The notes: generated by a model not told the origin, from the letters alone. Numbered from the stretch's first letter, positions 44,212-51,963 are shown. The stretch: 64,000 bases of DNA from Flavobacterium sp. 102 (GCF_003634615.1 NZ_RBKX01000001.1:124001-188000); one strand, 5' to 3'. Numbers and translations: made by a program.

Positions 44212-46101
44212 TTATAATAATATGCTGATTTTGGTTCCTGAACTTGAACTTTGCAGTTCGAATTTTCCATTGATTTCGGCGATTCGCTTTTGCATATTGA
44301 GCAAGCCATTTCCTTTTTCTGTGGTGTTTAAATCGAAGCCATTTCCGTTATCTTCAATGGTAATTTGGATGTTGTCCTCGGATTTTTTCACTTGAATTTC
44401 AATCTTTTCGGCATCGGCATATTTAATGCTGTTGTTGATGGCTTCCTGAATAGTTCGATAAATATTCATGCCTTCAATGGAAGTGAATTGACGCTCTTTT
44501 AATTCGGCATCGACTACAAAATTGAATTGAATTTCGTTCTTTGCTTCTTTGGCTTTATCGATAAAATTGTGGATTCGAGTTTGCAAATCTTCGAAGGTGA
44601 TTTGGCTTTTATTCATTGCCCAAATTGTATCACGAAGCTCTATAATGGTGGATTTGGCAAAATCGCTAATCCCGGAAAGTTTCTTGTCGAGTTTGGCATT
44701 TTGAATATCAAAAGCATATTTGATATTGTCTACCGAAGAAATAATAAACGTTAGTTGCGAACCAATATTATCGTGCAAATCTCTGGATATTGTTAATCGT
44801 TGTTCTTGTAACTTGTTTTGGGTTTCAATTTTGGAAATCGCCGATTTGAGTTCAAACTCTTGCTCTTGTTGTTTGATTTTTAGCTTTTGTTGGCGGTAAA
44901 CCAAATAAATAATACACAACAATGCCAATGAAATTAACCCAAGAATTAGGAATTGGGTGTTCTTGTTTTTGATTTCCAATTCTCGTTCTATAACTTGTGC
45001 TTTGGACTGTAAGAGCTGTTTTTCTTTTTTCTCATTTTGGTATTTGGCCTCCAGTTCAGAAAAGGTTTGGGCGCGTTCTATGTCAAAAACTGAATCCCTA
45101 ATATTGATATAACGTTCTTGATCAAGAACGGCTTTAGACAAGTTATTTCTTTTCTTGTTGAACTGTGCTCTGTGGTAATAAAAATCTCTTAATTTCTCCG
45201 CATTTTTGCTTTTTTCAGCATATTCACGAGCCGTTTCAAATAATTTTTCTGCCCTATTAAAATCATCCAATTCATAGGCTATGGTTGCCAAATTAGTATA
45301 ATTGGTTGCTCTTGTGTAATAATAATTTCCGTCTTTAATACCATTATTGATTTCAAAGTTCTTATCATTGATTTTAAGAGCTGTGCTAATCCATTTTTGA
45401 GCTTCTTTGTATTTTTTTTGCTTCAACAAAGTATTCCCGATATTATTGTAGGTTTCACCAATATGAAGTGTATCTTTTCCTTTATAGTATTTGAATACTT
45501 TTTTGTGGTAAAAAAGCGCACTATCAGGTTTGTTCCAATCATCAAAATTGATGGCGATAGCATTTAATGAATTGCTAATCATACTTGGGTCTTTCTTTTT
45601 TTGACTTTCCCAGTATTTTAAAGATTTTTTGCCATAGAAAATACCTTTTTCATAACTTTCAAAATCGTGATAGGTTAATGATAAATTGGCGTTAAAAAAA
45701 GCTATCCAGTTGTTCTTTTTTTCTTTTTCTGCTACTCTGATGCCTTTGAGAGAATAATCTATTGCTTTGTCATACTGACCTTGCTTTCTGTATACTTTAG
45801 AGAGATTGTTGTAAAGTGTCAAAAGCGAATTTAAATCGCCATTTAGTAGAAGTTTCTCCGCTTTTAAACCATAAACTATCGAGCTGTCTAATTGGTTATA
45901 ATCACAACAACGGGCATTTTTACAAAAATAGTATTGTGCTTCATCGGCTGTGTTTTTAATGCTTTTCTTGGCTACTTTAAAATAGTAGTCGGAGGAATCC
46001 TGCGAAGTAAATGCTTTGATCAGTATTTTTTGAATATCTTGAGCATTTGTCTCAAACGAAAACAGCAATGCAATGATTGTGAAGTAGTAAAATTTTTTCA
46101 T
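44212..46101 (-). CDS. TPR sensor histidine kinase, HisKA_3 type (first of pair)
   Basis: 629 residues from the ATG at 46101 (MKKFYYFTIIALLFSFETNAQ is the signal peptide). TPR repeats cover about 60-330, then a coiled coil, a membrane helix (FLILGLISLALLCIIYLVY), His443 in RDLHDNIGSQLTF, and an ATPase domain with EDNGNGFDLNTTEKGNGLLNM. From the coiled coil onward it closely matches the next kinase, while the TPR halves differ. This suggests two inputs feeding one regulator. The stop codon lies 10 nt before the start of the second kinase. It is in an operon with the 93-residue protein upstream. Confidence 0.9.
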   Translation of the reverse strand: MKKFYYFTIIALLFSFETNAQDIQKILIKAFTSQDSSDYYFKVAKKSIKNTADEAQYYFCKNARCCDYNQLDSSIVYGLKAEKLLLNGDLNSLLTLYNNLSKVYRKQGQYDKAIDYSLKGIRVAEKEKKNNWIAFFNANLSLTYHDFESYEKGIFYGKKSLKYWESQKKKDPSMISNSLNAIAINFDDWNKPDSALFYHKKVFKYYKGKDTLHIGETYNNIGNTLLKQKKYKEAQKWISTALKINDKNFEINNGIKDGNYYYTRATNYTNLATIAYELDDFNRAEKLFETAREYAEKSKNAEKLRDFYYHRAQFNKKRNNLSKAVLDQERYINIRDSVFDIERAQTFSELEAKYQNEKKEKQLLQSKAQVIERELEIKNKNTQFLILGLISLALLCIIYLVYRQQKLKIKQQEQEFELKSAISKIETQNKLQEQRLTISRDLHDNIGSQLTFIISSVDNIKYAFDIQNAKLDKKLSGISDFAKSTIIELRDTIWAMNKSQITFEDLQTRIHNFIDKAKEAKNEIQFNFVVDAELKERQFTSIEGMNIYRTIQEAINNSIKYADAEKIEIQVKKSEDNIQITIEDNGNGFDLNTTEKGNGLLNMQKRIAEINGKFELQSSSSGTKISILL

Positions 46102-46151
46102 CCGGAGATTGTATAGCATAAATGTATTAAAAATGTTAAAATTTTCAATGG

Positions 46152-46433
46152 CTAAATCTCTTTTTTTGGATACAAATCTTCCAAGAGTTGATAATTTAAC
46201 TCGAAAACATTTTTGCTCAAAGCGACATTGACTTCTTTCATCTTTATTTTTAAATCATCTGAAAGTTGGAGCTGAATTGATTGCTTTTGGTGTTCACTAT
46301 TTAATTCAATGATAAATTCCTCTAAAGGTTTTAGCTTAGATTGAAACTCATTTCGCTCTGAGAGCATCTTGTTTCTCAGATAGAAGATGAGCCCAATTTG
46401 AATTAAAAAAACGAGTATTAGAAAAAAAGTCAT
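46152..46433 (-). CDS. Small membrane-anchored coiled-coil protein
   Basis: 93 residues. One N-terminal membrane helix (FFLILVFLIQIGLIFYL, about 3-19), then a charged helical region (LSERNEFQSKLKPLEEF ... VNVALSKN) likely to form a coiled coil. No family recognised. It is the first gene of the kinase operon: the first kinase starts 50 nt after its stop, and operator R3 lies upstream. It may be an accessory factor of the kinases, but this rests on position only. Confidence 0.6.
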   Translation of the reverse strand: MTFFLILVFLIQIGLIFYLRNKMLSERNEFQSKLKPLEEFIIELNSEHQKQSIQLQLSDDLKIKMKEVNVALSKNVFELNYQLLEDLYPKKEI

Positions 46434-46453
46434 ACTGAGTCGAATATAAATTT

Positions 46454-46502
46454 CAAAATTCGGTTAAAAAGAAGCCAAAAAAAATACGGCGTTTGCCGTA
46501 TT
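46454..46502 (-). promoter_or_regulatory. Operator-promoter R3 (coiled-coil / kinase operon)
   Basis: On the minus strand AATACGGCAAACGCCGTATT (46502-46483), 21 nt, then GAATTTTG at the -7 position (46461-46454; one mismatch to TAnnTTTG). The ATG at 46433 is 20 nt further. It implies that the kinases are under control of their own regulator. Confidence 0.7.
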
Positions 46503-46504
46503 TT
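46477..46504 (-). terminator. Terminator of the lipoprotein gene, coincident with R3
   Basis: A perfect 10-bp stem AAAATACGGC / GCCGTATTTT with a 4-nt loop, followed by U8 on the minus strand, 22 nt after the lipoprotein stop codon. Confidence 0.8.
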
Positions 46505-46525
46505 CATATGAGATGTTTCTATGAA

Positions 46526-47056
46526 TTAGTTTTGGAAATTCACATTGAATGCCCCATTAGTCACTGCTTTCGTATCAGTTCCGTTTTGGTTTTTACCGGT
46601 AAAGTTGAATGTTCCTTTTACATTAGTATCGCTTATTTCACTGATGGTAATAGAACCTACTACACCTGAATCCTCATAAGGAGCTGCCCAAGTTGGCGAA
46701 TTCATAGGATTACTTTGGTTAAGCTCTGTATAACTTGCAACAGCAGAAATAGCTGCATCATCGCTGATTTCAAAAGTTCCCGGCTGACCGTTAGTTCCGT
46801 TAAGAATCAATTGAATTGCCTTGCCCTGCGCTGTACTGCCTTGAACAATAATAGTGGTTGTTCCGCCTGCAACGATTTTTTGGGCAAAGGTTGCTACTTC
46901 CATAGAGCTAAAACTGGAACCCGCTACTTTGGCTTTTACTTGTCCTAACGATGCATTTCCACCTCCGCCACCGCCATCATCGCTTCCGCTGCATGATGAT
47001 AATAAAGTAGCCAATGCCACTGTTAAAACGATTCCGAATTGTTTAATTGTTTTCAT
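46526..47056 (-). CDS. Small lipoprotein with DUF6252-like beta domain
   Basis: 176 residues. Lipobox LLSSC (Cys22) followed by a SGSDDGGGGG spacer. The rest is a beta-rich domain of about 145 residues (VKAKVAGSSFSSMEVATFAQ, IQLILNGTNGQPGTFEIS, VVGSITISEISDTNVKGTFNF), resembling small Bacteroidetes lipoproteins often labelled DUF6252. The assignment is by general pattern only. Surface or periplasmic. It has its own operator R4 and ends in the R3 terminator. Confidence 0.7.
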   Translation of the reverse strand: MKTIKQFGIVLTVALATLLSSCSGSDDGGGGGGNASLGQVKAKVAGSSFSSMEVATFAQKIVAGGTTTIIVQGSTAQGKAIQLILNGTNGQPGTFEISDDAAISAVASYTELNQSNPMNSPTWAAPYEDSGVVGSITISEISDTNVKGTFNFTGKNQNGTDTKAVTNGAFNVNFQN

Positions 47057-47083
47057 AATATTTAAAGTTAAAGGTTATTACTG

Positions 47084-47132
47084 CAAATTTTCACTTTTAT
47101 CAAATGGCAAACAATAAGGCATTTGTCGTATT
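47084..47132 (-). promoter_or_regulatory. Operator-promoter R4 (lipoprotein gene)
   Basis: On the minus strand AATACGACAAATGCCTTATT (47132-47113; the weakest palindrome, one arm CTTATT), 21 nt, then AAAATTTG (47091-47084). The ATG at 47056 is 27 nt further. The palindrome begins inside the last base of the preceding stop codon. No U-tract follows, so it is not a terminator. Confidence 0.6.
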
Positions 47133-48559
47133 TAGTTAGTTTTCATCAAATTGGCTTTTGGAACACTTACATATTTTAAAACATTGGTTTCATTTTCACT
47201 AGAGATGAAATACAGCACTTCATTTTTTTCGTCATAAAAAGGTAATCCGTCAAAATCTGTGGTATTCACTTTACTACCAAGATTGATGGGTTCCGACCAA
47301 TTTTTCCAAGTCTCATCTAATCGATAAGAAACAAAAATATCATAACTACCAAAAGCGCTGAATCCGTCGCTGCTAAACAACATCGTTTTGTTATCAGACA
47401 GCAATTGGCACATCCCTTCATCAGCCGCTGAATTGATTACTTTGCCCATATTTTGCAATAAGCCATAATTACCGTCTTCTTTTTGTTGTGCGAAATACAA
47501 ATCGCTGGCGCCTTGAGAAAAATCGGTTTCAATACCCATAATTAAAATCTTTCTGTCAGCAGTTAGAAAAGCCTCTGCTGTTTCGTCATAATTGTTATAA
47601 GCTGTCACTTTTACTGGTTCCAAAGCTTCATAATTTCCATTATTGATTACAAACAATTCAAACCCGGTTTCTGTCGTACCCTTGGTATAGCGATTACCAC
47701 CTTTTAACAAATAATGAGTTCCAATAGATTTTACGTGATTATAACGTTCTCCGGTATTGAGCGAAGATTCTAGTTGCTTGTTAGCCCATTGTCCTGAAGT
47801 ATTTCTGGTAAAAGAAAAAATCTCATTTTTCACCTCACTGATTCCGGTTACAAAAAGTTTTAATCCATCACAAGACACCGATGGACTAGTGGGAACAATA
47901 TCCGGTAATTGTAGTGTTTTGGCAGTTGATAAACTTTCAAAAGCCGCTGTAGTATTGACTGTAGGTTGAATTGGTGTTTCAGTATCGGAAATCCCGATAG
48001 CATCAACTTCTTTTTGTCCCGGTAACAAAGCAAAATTAAATTCCACGCGAACCGCCACAACACCTGAAACTGCTTCGTCTAGAATAGCATATTCTACTCC
48101 TGGATTAATAACATCCGGGCTTTCCTGAATCTTTCTTCTTTTGCGTTTGAAATAGTAGTTTCTGTCTGCCGGAATAGTCGCTTTGAACATTACCGTTTTA
48201 TAATTGGGCCTTCTCGACCAAACACGTTTGTATTTTCCTGATCCGTCATCAACAGAAATACTTACAACACAACCTGCATTTAGATTCTCAAAAACAGCAA
48301 CCTGTTTTACAGTCTGCGGCTTTTCGAAACCAACTTGCACCCATTCATAACCATCCAAAGCATTTTTGGGCGTCCAAGCATTTGGGCTACTGCCACCTTG
48401 AGGAAAAGCATCGGGCTTTCCTAAAATTCTTTTAATCCCATGCTGTTTACCTCCTAAATCTGATGAAAATTTAATTAGTTTATTGGCCCATTGCACTTGT
48501 TGCGCATTGGCAGAATAAAAGACTAATAAGAATGAATAAAGAAATAGTATTTTTCTCAT
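47132..48559 (-). CDS. Secreted discoidin-like plus PD40 propeller protein
   Basis: 475 residues. Signal peptide 1-19 (VFYSANAQ). Residues about 25-190 look like an F5/8-type C (discoidin) domain (PNAWTPKNALDGYEWVQVGFEKPQ split over the domain, TVKQVAVFENL). Residues about 200-470 carry WD40-like PD40 repeats (LFSSDGFSAFGSYDIFVSYR, WSEPINLGSKVNT, LYFISS) as in OmpA-associated peptidoglycan proteins, but there is no OmpA domain. Probably periplasmic or surface and ligand-binding. Third gene of the R5 unit; 67 nt separate it from the propeller gene. Confidence 0.72.
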   Translation of the reverse strand: MRKILFLYSFLLVFYSANAQQVQWANKLIKFSSDLGGKQHGIKRILGKPDAFPQGGSSPNAWTPKNALDGYEWVQVGFEKPQTVKQVAVFENLNAGCVVSISVDDGSGKYKRVWSRRPNYKTVMFKATIPADRNYYFKRKRRKIQESPDVINPGVEYAILDEAVSGVVAVRVEFNFALLPGQKEVDAIGISDTETPIQPTVNTTAAFESLSTAKTLQLPDIVPTSPSVSCDGLKLFVTGISEVKNEIFSFTRNTSGQWANKQLESSLNTGERYNHVKSIGTHYLLKGGNRYTKGTTETGFELFVINNGNYEALEPVKVTAYNNYDETAEAFLTADRKILIMGIETDFSQGASDLYFAQQKEDGNYGLLQNMGKVINSAADEGMCQLLSDNKTMLFSSDGFSAFGSYDIFVSYRLDETWKNWSEPINLGSKVNTTDFDGLPFYDEKNEVLYFISSENETNVLKYVSVPKANLMKTN

Positions 48560-48626
48560 AATGATTGTTATTTAAAATAGAAAGGACCGCAACGAATTGC
48601 AGTCCCAACCAACTTCCTCAAAAAAC

Positions 48627-50468
48627 TCAATTGTTAACTTTAATTTTTTCTACTTTTTTTCCTTTAAAAGCGAAGATGAATTCACCATCATCTGAAATAT
48701 CGATACCGGCGCCATATTTTGGGCTTCCGCCTTTACCCTTAGATTGAACAGAACCTTTGGTTTCTCCATTGGTCATATCAATACCATAGATAATATTTTT
48801 GCTGTTTCTTTGATCTCTCAAATAGTAATTTCCTTCAATCTCATAGAAATAATCTACACCTCTTATCTTTTCTGTAGCATAAACTCTTGAACCGTCTTTT
48901 TTATTATAAGACGCTAATCCTTTTTCGGAAAGTACAACTACTTTATCTCCAAAATCGATAACATCAGTTGCTTTTCCAACTTTAGCATCGTTGTGTTTTA
49001 CATCAAATAATTGATTTCCTGAAGCAATATCATAACCATAAAATTCATCTCCGTCACCTACAAATAATGTTTTATCATTTTCGAGAATAAAATCGGTAAT
49101 ACGTTTGTCAAATTTCTCAGAACGCCAAGCTGTTTTTCCGGTTTTGTCATCCAAACACAATACAGAGTTTTTTTGCGCTTTATAATCCCAGTAGATATAA
49201 GGAACCCATTGTTTCATGGAACCGCCACCAAAACCGCCAAGTGCCATTCCGGCTGAGAAGCCATTGGAAACTTCTTCTAATCTGAACTCCTGAACTTGGA
49301 CTTTTCCACCAACTTGAACTAAAACTTTGTCTCCTGATTTATAAATATTCGGCATACAAAATGAACCCGTGATTTTCTCTGAAGCCCAAAGTAATTTTCC
49401 TGAAGCCAAATCGTGTTTTTCAACATACTTAGTTCGGTCTCTGGTTCCCAAGATTACAATGTAAACTGCATCGTCTGTAAACAAAGGATCCGCTATAGTT
49501 CTGTATATCTTAGAACGTTTTCCACCGCTGAACATTCCTCCTCCGGCGCCCTTCATGTCATTCTCATAAGTCACTTCCCAAAGTTTTTGTCCGTTATTGA
49601 TGTTGTAAACCTGCAATCCATCTAAGTACATGTATAATTTATCCTCTTTAATCCATAAATCGACAATCGCTCTGCGAGTAACCAATTCTTTTTCGATAGT
49701 TCCGAGAAAAGTTGCATCCCAAAGAATATCTCCATTAGTAGCATTAATCTTTACCAATTGATTCTTAAAACCGGCAAATAAAGCACCAAGAGCGGTTGGT
49801 TTAAAATTAATCATGATGATTTCGTTTCTTTTACCATCATAAATATATTTGCCGACACCACCTTTGAAACGATTGGTTTCCCAAACTTTTTCTCCTGTGT
49901 TGGCTTTAACCAAAATCACAGAAGCCTTTTGTGAAATTAAAAAAGCATCTAATTCGAAAATGTACTTAACCGTTTCCAATTCGCCTTCGTCAGAACCTTC
50001 TTTTGCAGCAGTTCCTTTAGGAATAAGATTTTGGTATTCTTCTGAATTCCATAGCTCTTTCCCAGTGGCAACATCAAGGACTGCAACCCTATCCGTTCCT
50101 AATTTTCTTTCGTCAAAGAGAAATAAATAACCGCCTTTCCCCTTGCCTTTGTGGATAATGTATTGGTAATCACATTTGTTGGTTTTATTGGTTGTGATTT
50201 TTTTGTAATCACCACTCCAAACTTGTTTTCCATTGACATCTAATACCGTAGCAGAATTATCATCTGTTGCTAAAACATATTCTCCTCCGTTTACAGCCAC
50301 TGCTAATTGCGTCGCTTTGTTGTCAAATTCTGATTCCCAAACGGTACCAAAACTTCCTGATTTTTTTCCGGCGCCTTTGCCTTTACCCATTAATTTACCA
50401 AACTGGGCGTTTGCCGGTAATGTGATGGCTAGAGAGAGCATCAGCATTACTAAAGTAATTTTCTTCAT
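48627..50468 (-). CDS. PQQ-like beta-propeller protein
   Basis: 613 residues. Signal peptide 1-21 (ITLPANAQ), then a Gly/Lys-rich stretch (FGKLMGKGKGAGKKSG). The rest repeats propeller blades with A/G-x-D-x-x-T-G-K-x-x-W motifs: VLDVNGKQVWSG, VLDVATGKELWNS, KINATNGDILWDA, HDLASGKLLWASE, CLDDKTGKTAWRSE. Fold as in PQQ or BamB proteins, but there are no visible PQQ-binding residues or enzyme motifs. Exported; role unknown. Second gene of the R5 unit, 26 nt after the TonB-C-like gene. Confidence 0.8.
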   Translation of the reverse strand: MKKITLVMLMLSLAITLPANAQFGKLMGKGKGAGKKSGSFGTVWESEFDNKATQLAVAVNGGEYVLATDDNSATVLDVNGKQVWSGDYKKITTNKTNKCDYQYIIHKGKGKGGYLFLFDERKLGTDRVAVLDVATGKELWNSEEYQNLIPKGTAAKEGSDEGELETVKYIFELDAFLISQKASVILVKANTGEKVWETNRFKGGVGKYIYDGKRNEIIMINFKPTALGALFAGFKNQLVKINATNGDILWDATFLGTIEKELVTRRAIVDLWIKEDKLYMYLDGLQVYNINNGQKLWEVTYENDMKGAGGGMFSGGKRSKIYRTIADPLFTDDAVYIVILGTRDRTKYVEKHDLASGKLLWASEKITGSFCMPNIYKSGDKVLVQVGGKVQVQEFRLEEVSNGFSAGMALGGFGGGSMKQWVPYIYWDYKAQKNSVLCLDDKTGKTAWRSEKFDKRITDFILENDKTLFVGDGDEFYGYDIASGNQLFDVKHNDAKVGKATDVIDFGDKVVVLSEKGLASYNKKDGSRVYATEKIRGVDYFYEIEGNYYLRDQRNSKNIIYGIDMTNGETKGSVQSKGKGGSPKYGAGIDISDDGEFIFAFKGKKVEKIKVNN

Positions 50469-50494
50469 GACTTATTGTTTTTATTGTTATGGTG

Positions 50495-50866
50495 TTAAAA
50501 TGTAATCGTGTAACGAATTTTATATCGCTGTTGTTTTTGCAATTTGAATTTGAATTTGTGGTCTAAGATGTAGCCCGACATGAAATTGATAAAATCGATA
50601 TTCTTGATGTCGCTGTCTACTTTGAAGAAGGAAGAAACCTTCCCGTTTTGCACTACGCCAATATCTACGACCATTGTGCCTTTGACGTCTGCGTATTTTT
50701 TGCTTTTCTTTTTTTGGAAATCGTCTGCTTGAAAAACCTCATCAATTTCCTTAGTCACGGTTTCAGTCACCGCTTCTTCATCTGTTAGTACCGGTTTTTG
50801 TGCCAATACATTTTGAGTAGACAACAAGAGAAATGTGAATACTAATAATGCCTTAATTGTTTTCAT
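50495..50866 (-). CDS. Small exported TonB C-terminal-like protein
   Basis: 123 residues. Signal peptide 1-22 (TQNVLAQ). The second half (GTMVVDIGVVQNGKVSSFFKVDS ... ILDHKFKFKLQKQQRYKIRYTITF, shown in parts) resembles the TonB C-terminal fold. The membrane anchor and Pro-rich spacer of energy-transducing TonB are missing. It therefore probably acts as a soluble periplasmic binding domain, not as an energy transducer. First gene of the R5 unit, followed by the propeller and discoidin/PD40 genes. Confidence 0.65.
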   Translation of the reverse strand: MKTIKALLVFTFLLLSTQNVLAQKPVLTDEEAVTETVTKEIDEVFQADDFQKKKSKKYADVKGTMVVDIGVVQNGKVSSFFKVDSDIKNIDFINFMSGYILDHKFKFKLQKQQRYKIRYTITF

Positions 50867-50890
50867 GGTTTTAGGTTGTTAAATACATAA

Positions 50891-50939
50891 CAAACCTATT
50901 GCGAAATACTGAAGAAGGAAATACGGCAAATGTCGTATT
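50891..50939 (-). promoter_or_regulatory. Operator-promoter R5 (TonB-C-like / propeller / PD40 unit)
   Basis: On the minus strand AATACGACATTTGCCGTATT (50939-50920), 21 nt, then a perfect -7 box TAGGTTTG (50898-50891). The ATG at 50866 is 24 nt further. No -33 box. No U-tract follows the palindrome, so it is not a terminator here. Confidence 0.75.
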
Positions 50940-50942
50940 TTG

Positions 50943-51899
50943 TTAAAATTGGATGTACGGGAACCGTTCTTGAAGTTTGATAATCTTTTGATTAAGAGAA
51001 GTTAAGAACAGCTGATGAGCTGAAGTGTTAGGATTAAAAGGACGATGGGCTAATCCTTTTTGAATGTTGCAAACTTCTTGCATCGTGTCAAAATATTTTG
51101 AATCAACATAATTTTCGAAAAAACGTATCCAAATATAATCGATCGCGGCTTGGCTTGGATGCAACATGTCATCAGCATAGAATCGATAGTCACGAAGTTC
51201 GTCCATCATGATTTCGTAGCTAGGAAAGTAGCACTTCGACAAGCTCAGTGTGACATCTGCAAGAAGATTATGTATGGCGGTAATGAGATGCGCTTTGCTG
51301 CGTTGGTTTTCAGGGAAACCGTCTTTGATATGTCGTACCGGTGAAACCGTGAATATAAAACGACAATCGGGATTGACTTTTTGAATTAAGGAGATTGTAT
51401 TCTGAATTGATTTCTGAATGATTTCAGGCGATAGGATTTCTTTGGCAAATTCTTTTTGCGGTACTTTATGACAGTTGGCTACAATTTCATTAGTCAGATT
51501 ATGTCGGTAAACCCAAGAAGTTCCATAAGTAATGATGATGTGGCTCGCTTGAATTATTAGATGGTTAGATTGTTGGATTGTTAGATTTAGTCTTTCTAAG
51601 AACTCCTTTTTGTCAGGATGACTCAACTCTGAATGGACATCGTAGCAATGCCACAAATCATTGTGAAAGAAAATATCAACTTCCGTAAACAGTCTTTGAT
51701 TCACTATTCTTTCCACCAACTTCTCAATCGAAACCGGATTGAAAATTATTCCAAATGGATTGGTTGTCATTTGGAATTTAAAATAATTGAACTTTTCTCC
51801 CATATTCTCGGCAAAGCACGATCCAAGAGACAATATTTTAGAGTTATAATCTATTGGATATTCATAAGCGGCAACAGGAACTTTGGTGGTGAAATTCAT
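50943..51899 (-). CDS. GSCFA family protein carrying repeat-derived segments
   Basis: 318 residues. The N-terminal ILSLGSCFAENMGEKF is the GSCFA signature; FGIIFNPVSI, IITYGTSWVYRH, FTVSPVRHIKDGF and LRDYRFYADDMLHPSQAAIDYIW are further family blocks. GSCFA proteins have an SGNH-hydrolase-like fold; their substrate is not established. Cytoplasmic. Two segments are encoded by sequence that resembles dispersed intergenic repeats: VTLSLSKC (51232-51255) and TIQQSNHLIIQ (51551-51588). The gene is not part of the palindrome regulon: it has a -7 box of its own, and R5 lies after its stop. Confidence 0.88.
   Translation of the reverse strand: MNFTTKVPVAAYEYPIDYNSKILSLGSCFAENMGEKFNYFKFQMTTNPFGIIFNPVSIEKLVERIVNQRLFTEVDIFFHNDLWHCYDVHSELSHPDKKEFLERLNLTIQQSNHLIIQASHIIITYGTSWVYRHNLTNEIVANCHKVPQKEFAKEILSPEIIQKSIQNTISLIQKVNPDCRFIFTVSPVRHIKDGFPENQRSKAHLITAIHNLLADVTLSLSKCYFPSYEIMMDELRDYRFYADDMLHPSQAAIDYIWIRFFENYVDSKYFDTMQEVCNIQKGLAHRPFNPNTSAHQLFLTSLNQKIIKLQERFPYIQF
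51232..51255 (-). repeat. Repeat element inside the GSCFA gene
   Basis: Plus-strand CACTTCGACAAGCTCAGTG followed by TGACA. Related to TCTCGACTGCGCTCGA...TGACA at 55763 and CCTCGACTGCGCTCAG...TGACA at 55849. Here it is translated in frame as VTLSLSK. Confidence 0.6.
51551..51588. repeat. TTAGATTGTTAGATT-type tract inside the GSCFA gene
   Basis: A low-complexity tract built of TTAGAT/TTGGAT units. A similar tract (TAGATTATTAGATGTTTAGA...) lies in the alaS leader at 55661-55702, and a shorter one lies after hutU at 33541. Confidence 0.45.
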
Positions 51900-51943
51900 T
51901 TATTTTTGATTTGTTTACTTCGTCTGTTCGTTATCACTCGGGT

Positions 51944-51951
51944 CAAAAGTA
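51944..51951 (-). promoter_or_regulatory. -7 box of the GSCFA gene
   Basis: TACTTTTG on the minus strand, followed by ACCCGAG, 44 nt before the ATG at 51899. Confidence 0.4.
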
Positions 51952-51963
51952 CAAAATCTGAAT

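Noticed and set aside
44202..44309. Overlap of the two kinase genes
   Set aside because: The longer start of the second kinase lacks a signal peptide. The ATG at 44201 gives a clean signal peptide and removes the overlap.
47113..47132. R4 palindrome as a terminator of the PD40 gene
   Set aside because: No U-tract follows on the minus strand, and one arm is imperfect. It was kept only as an operator candidate.
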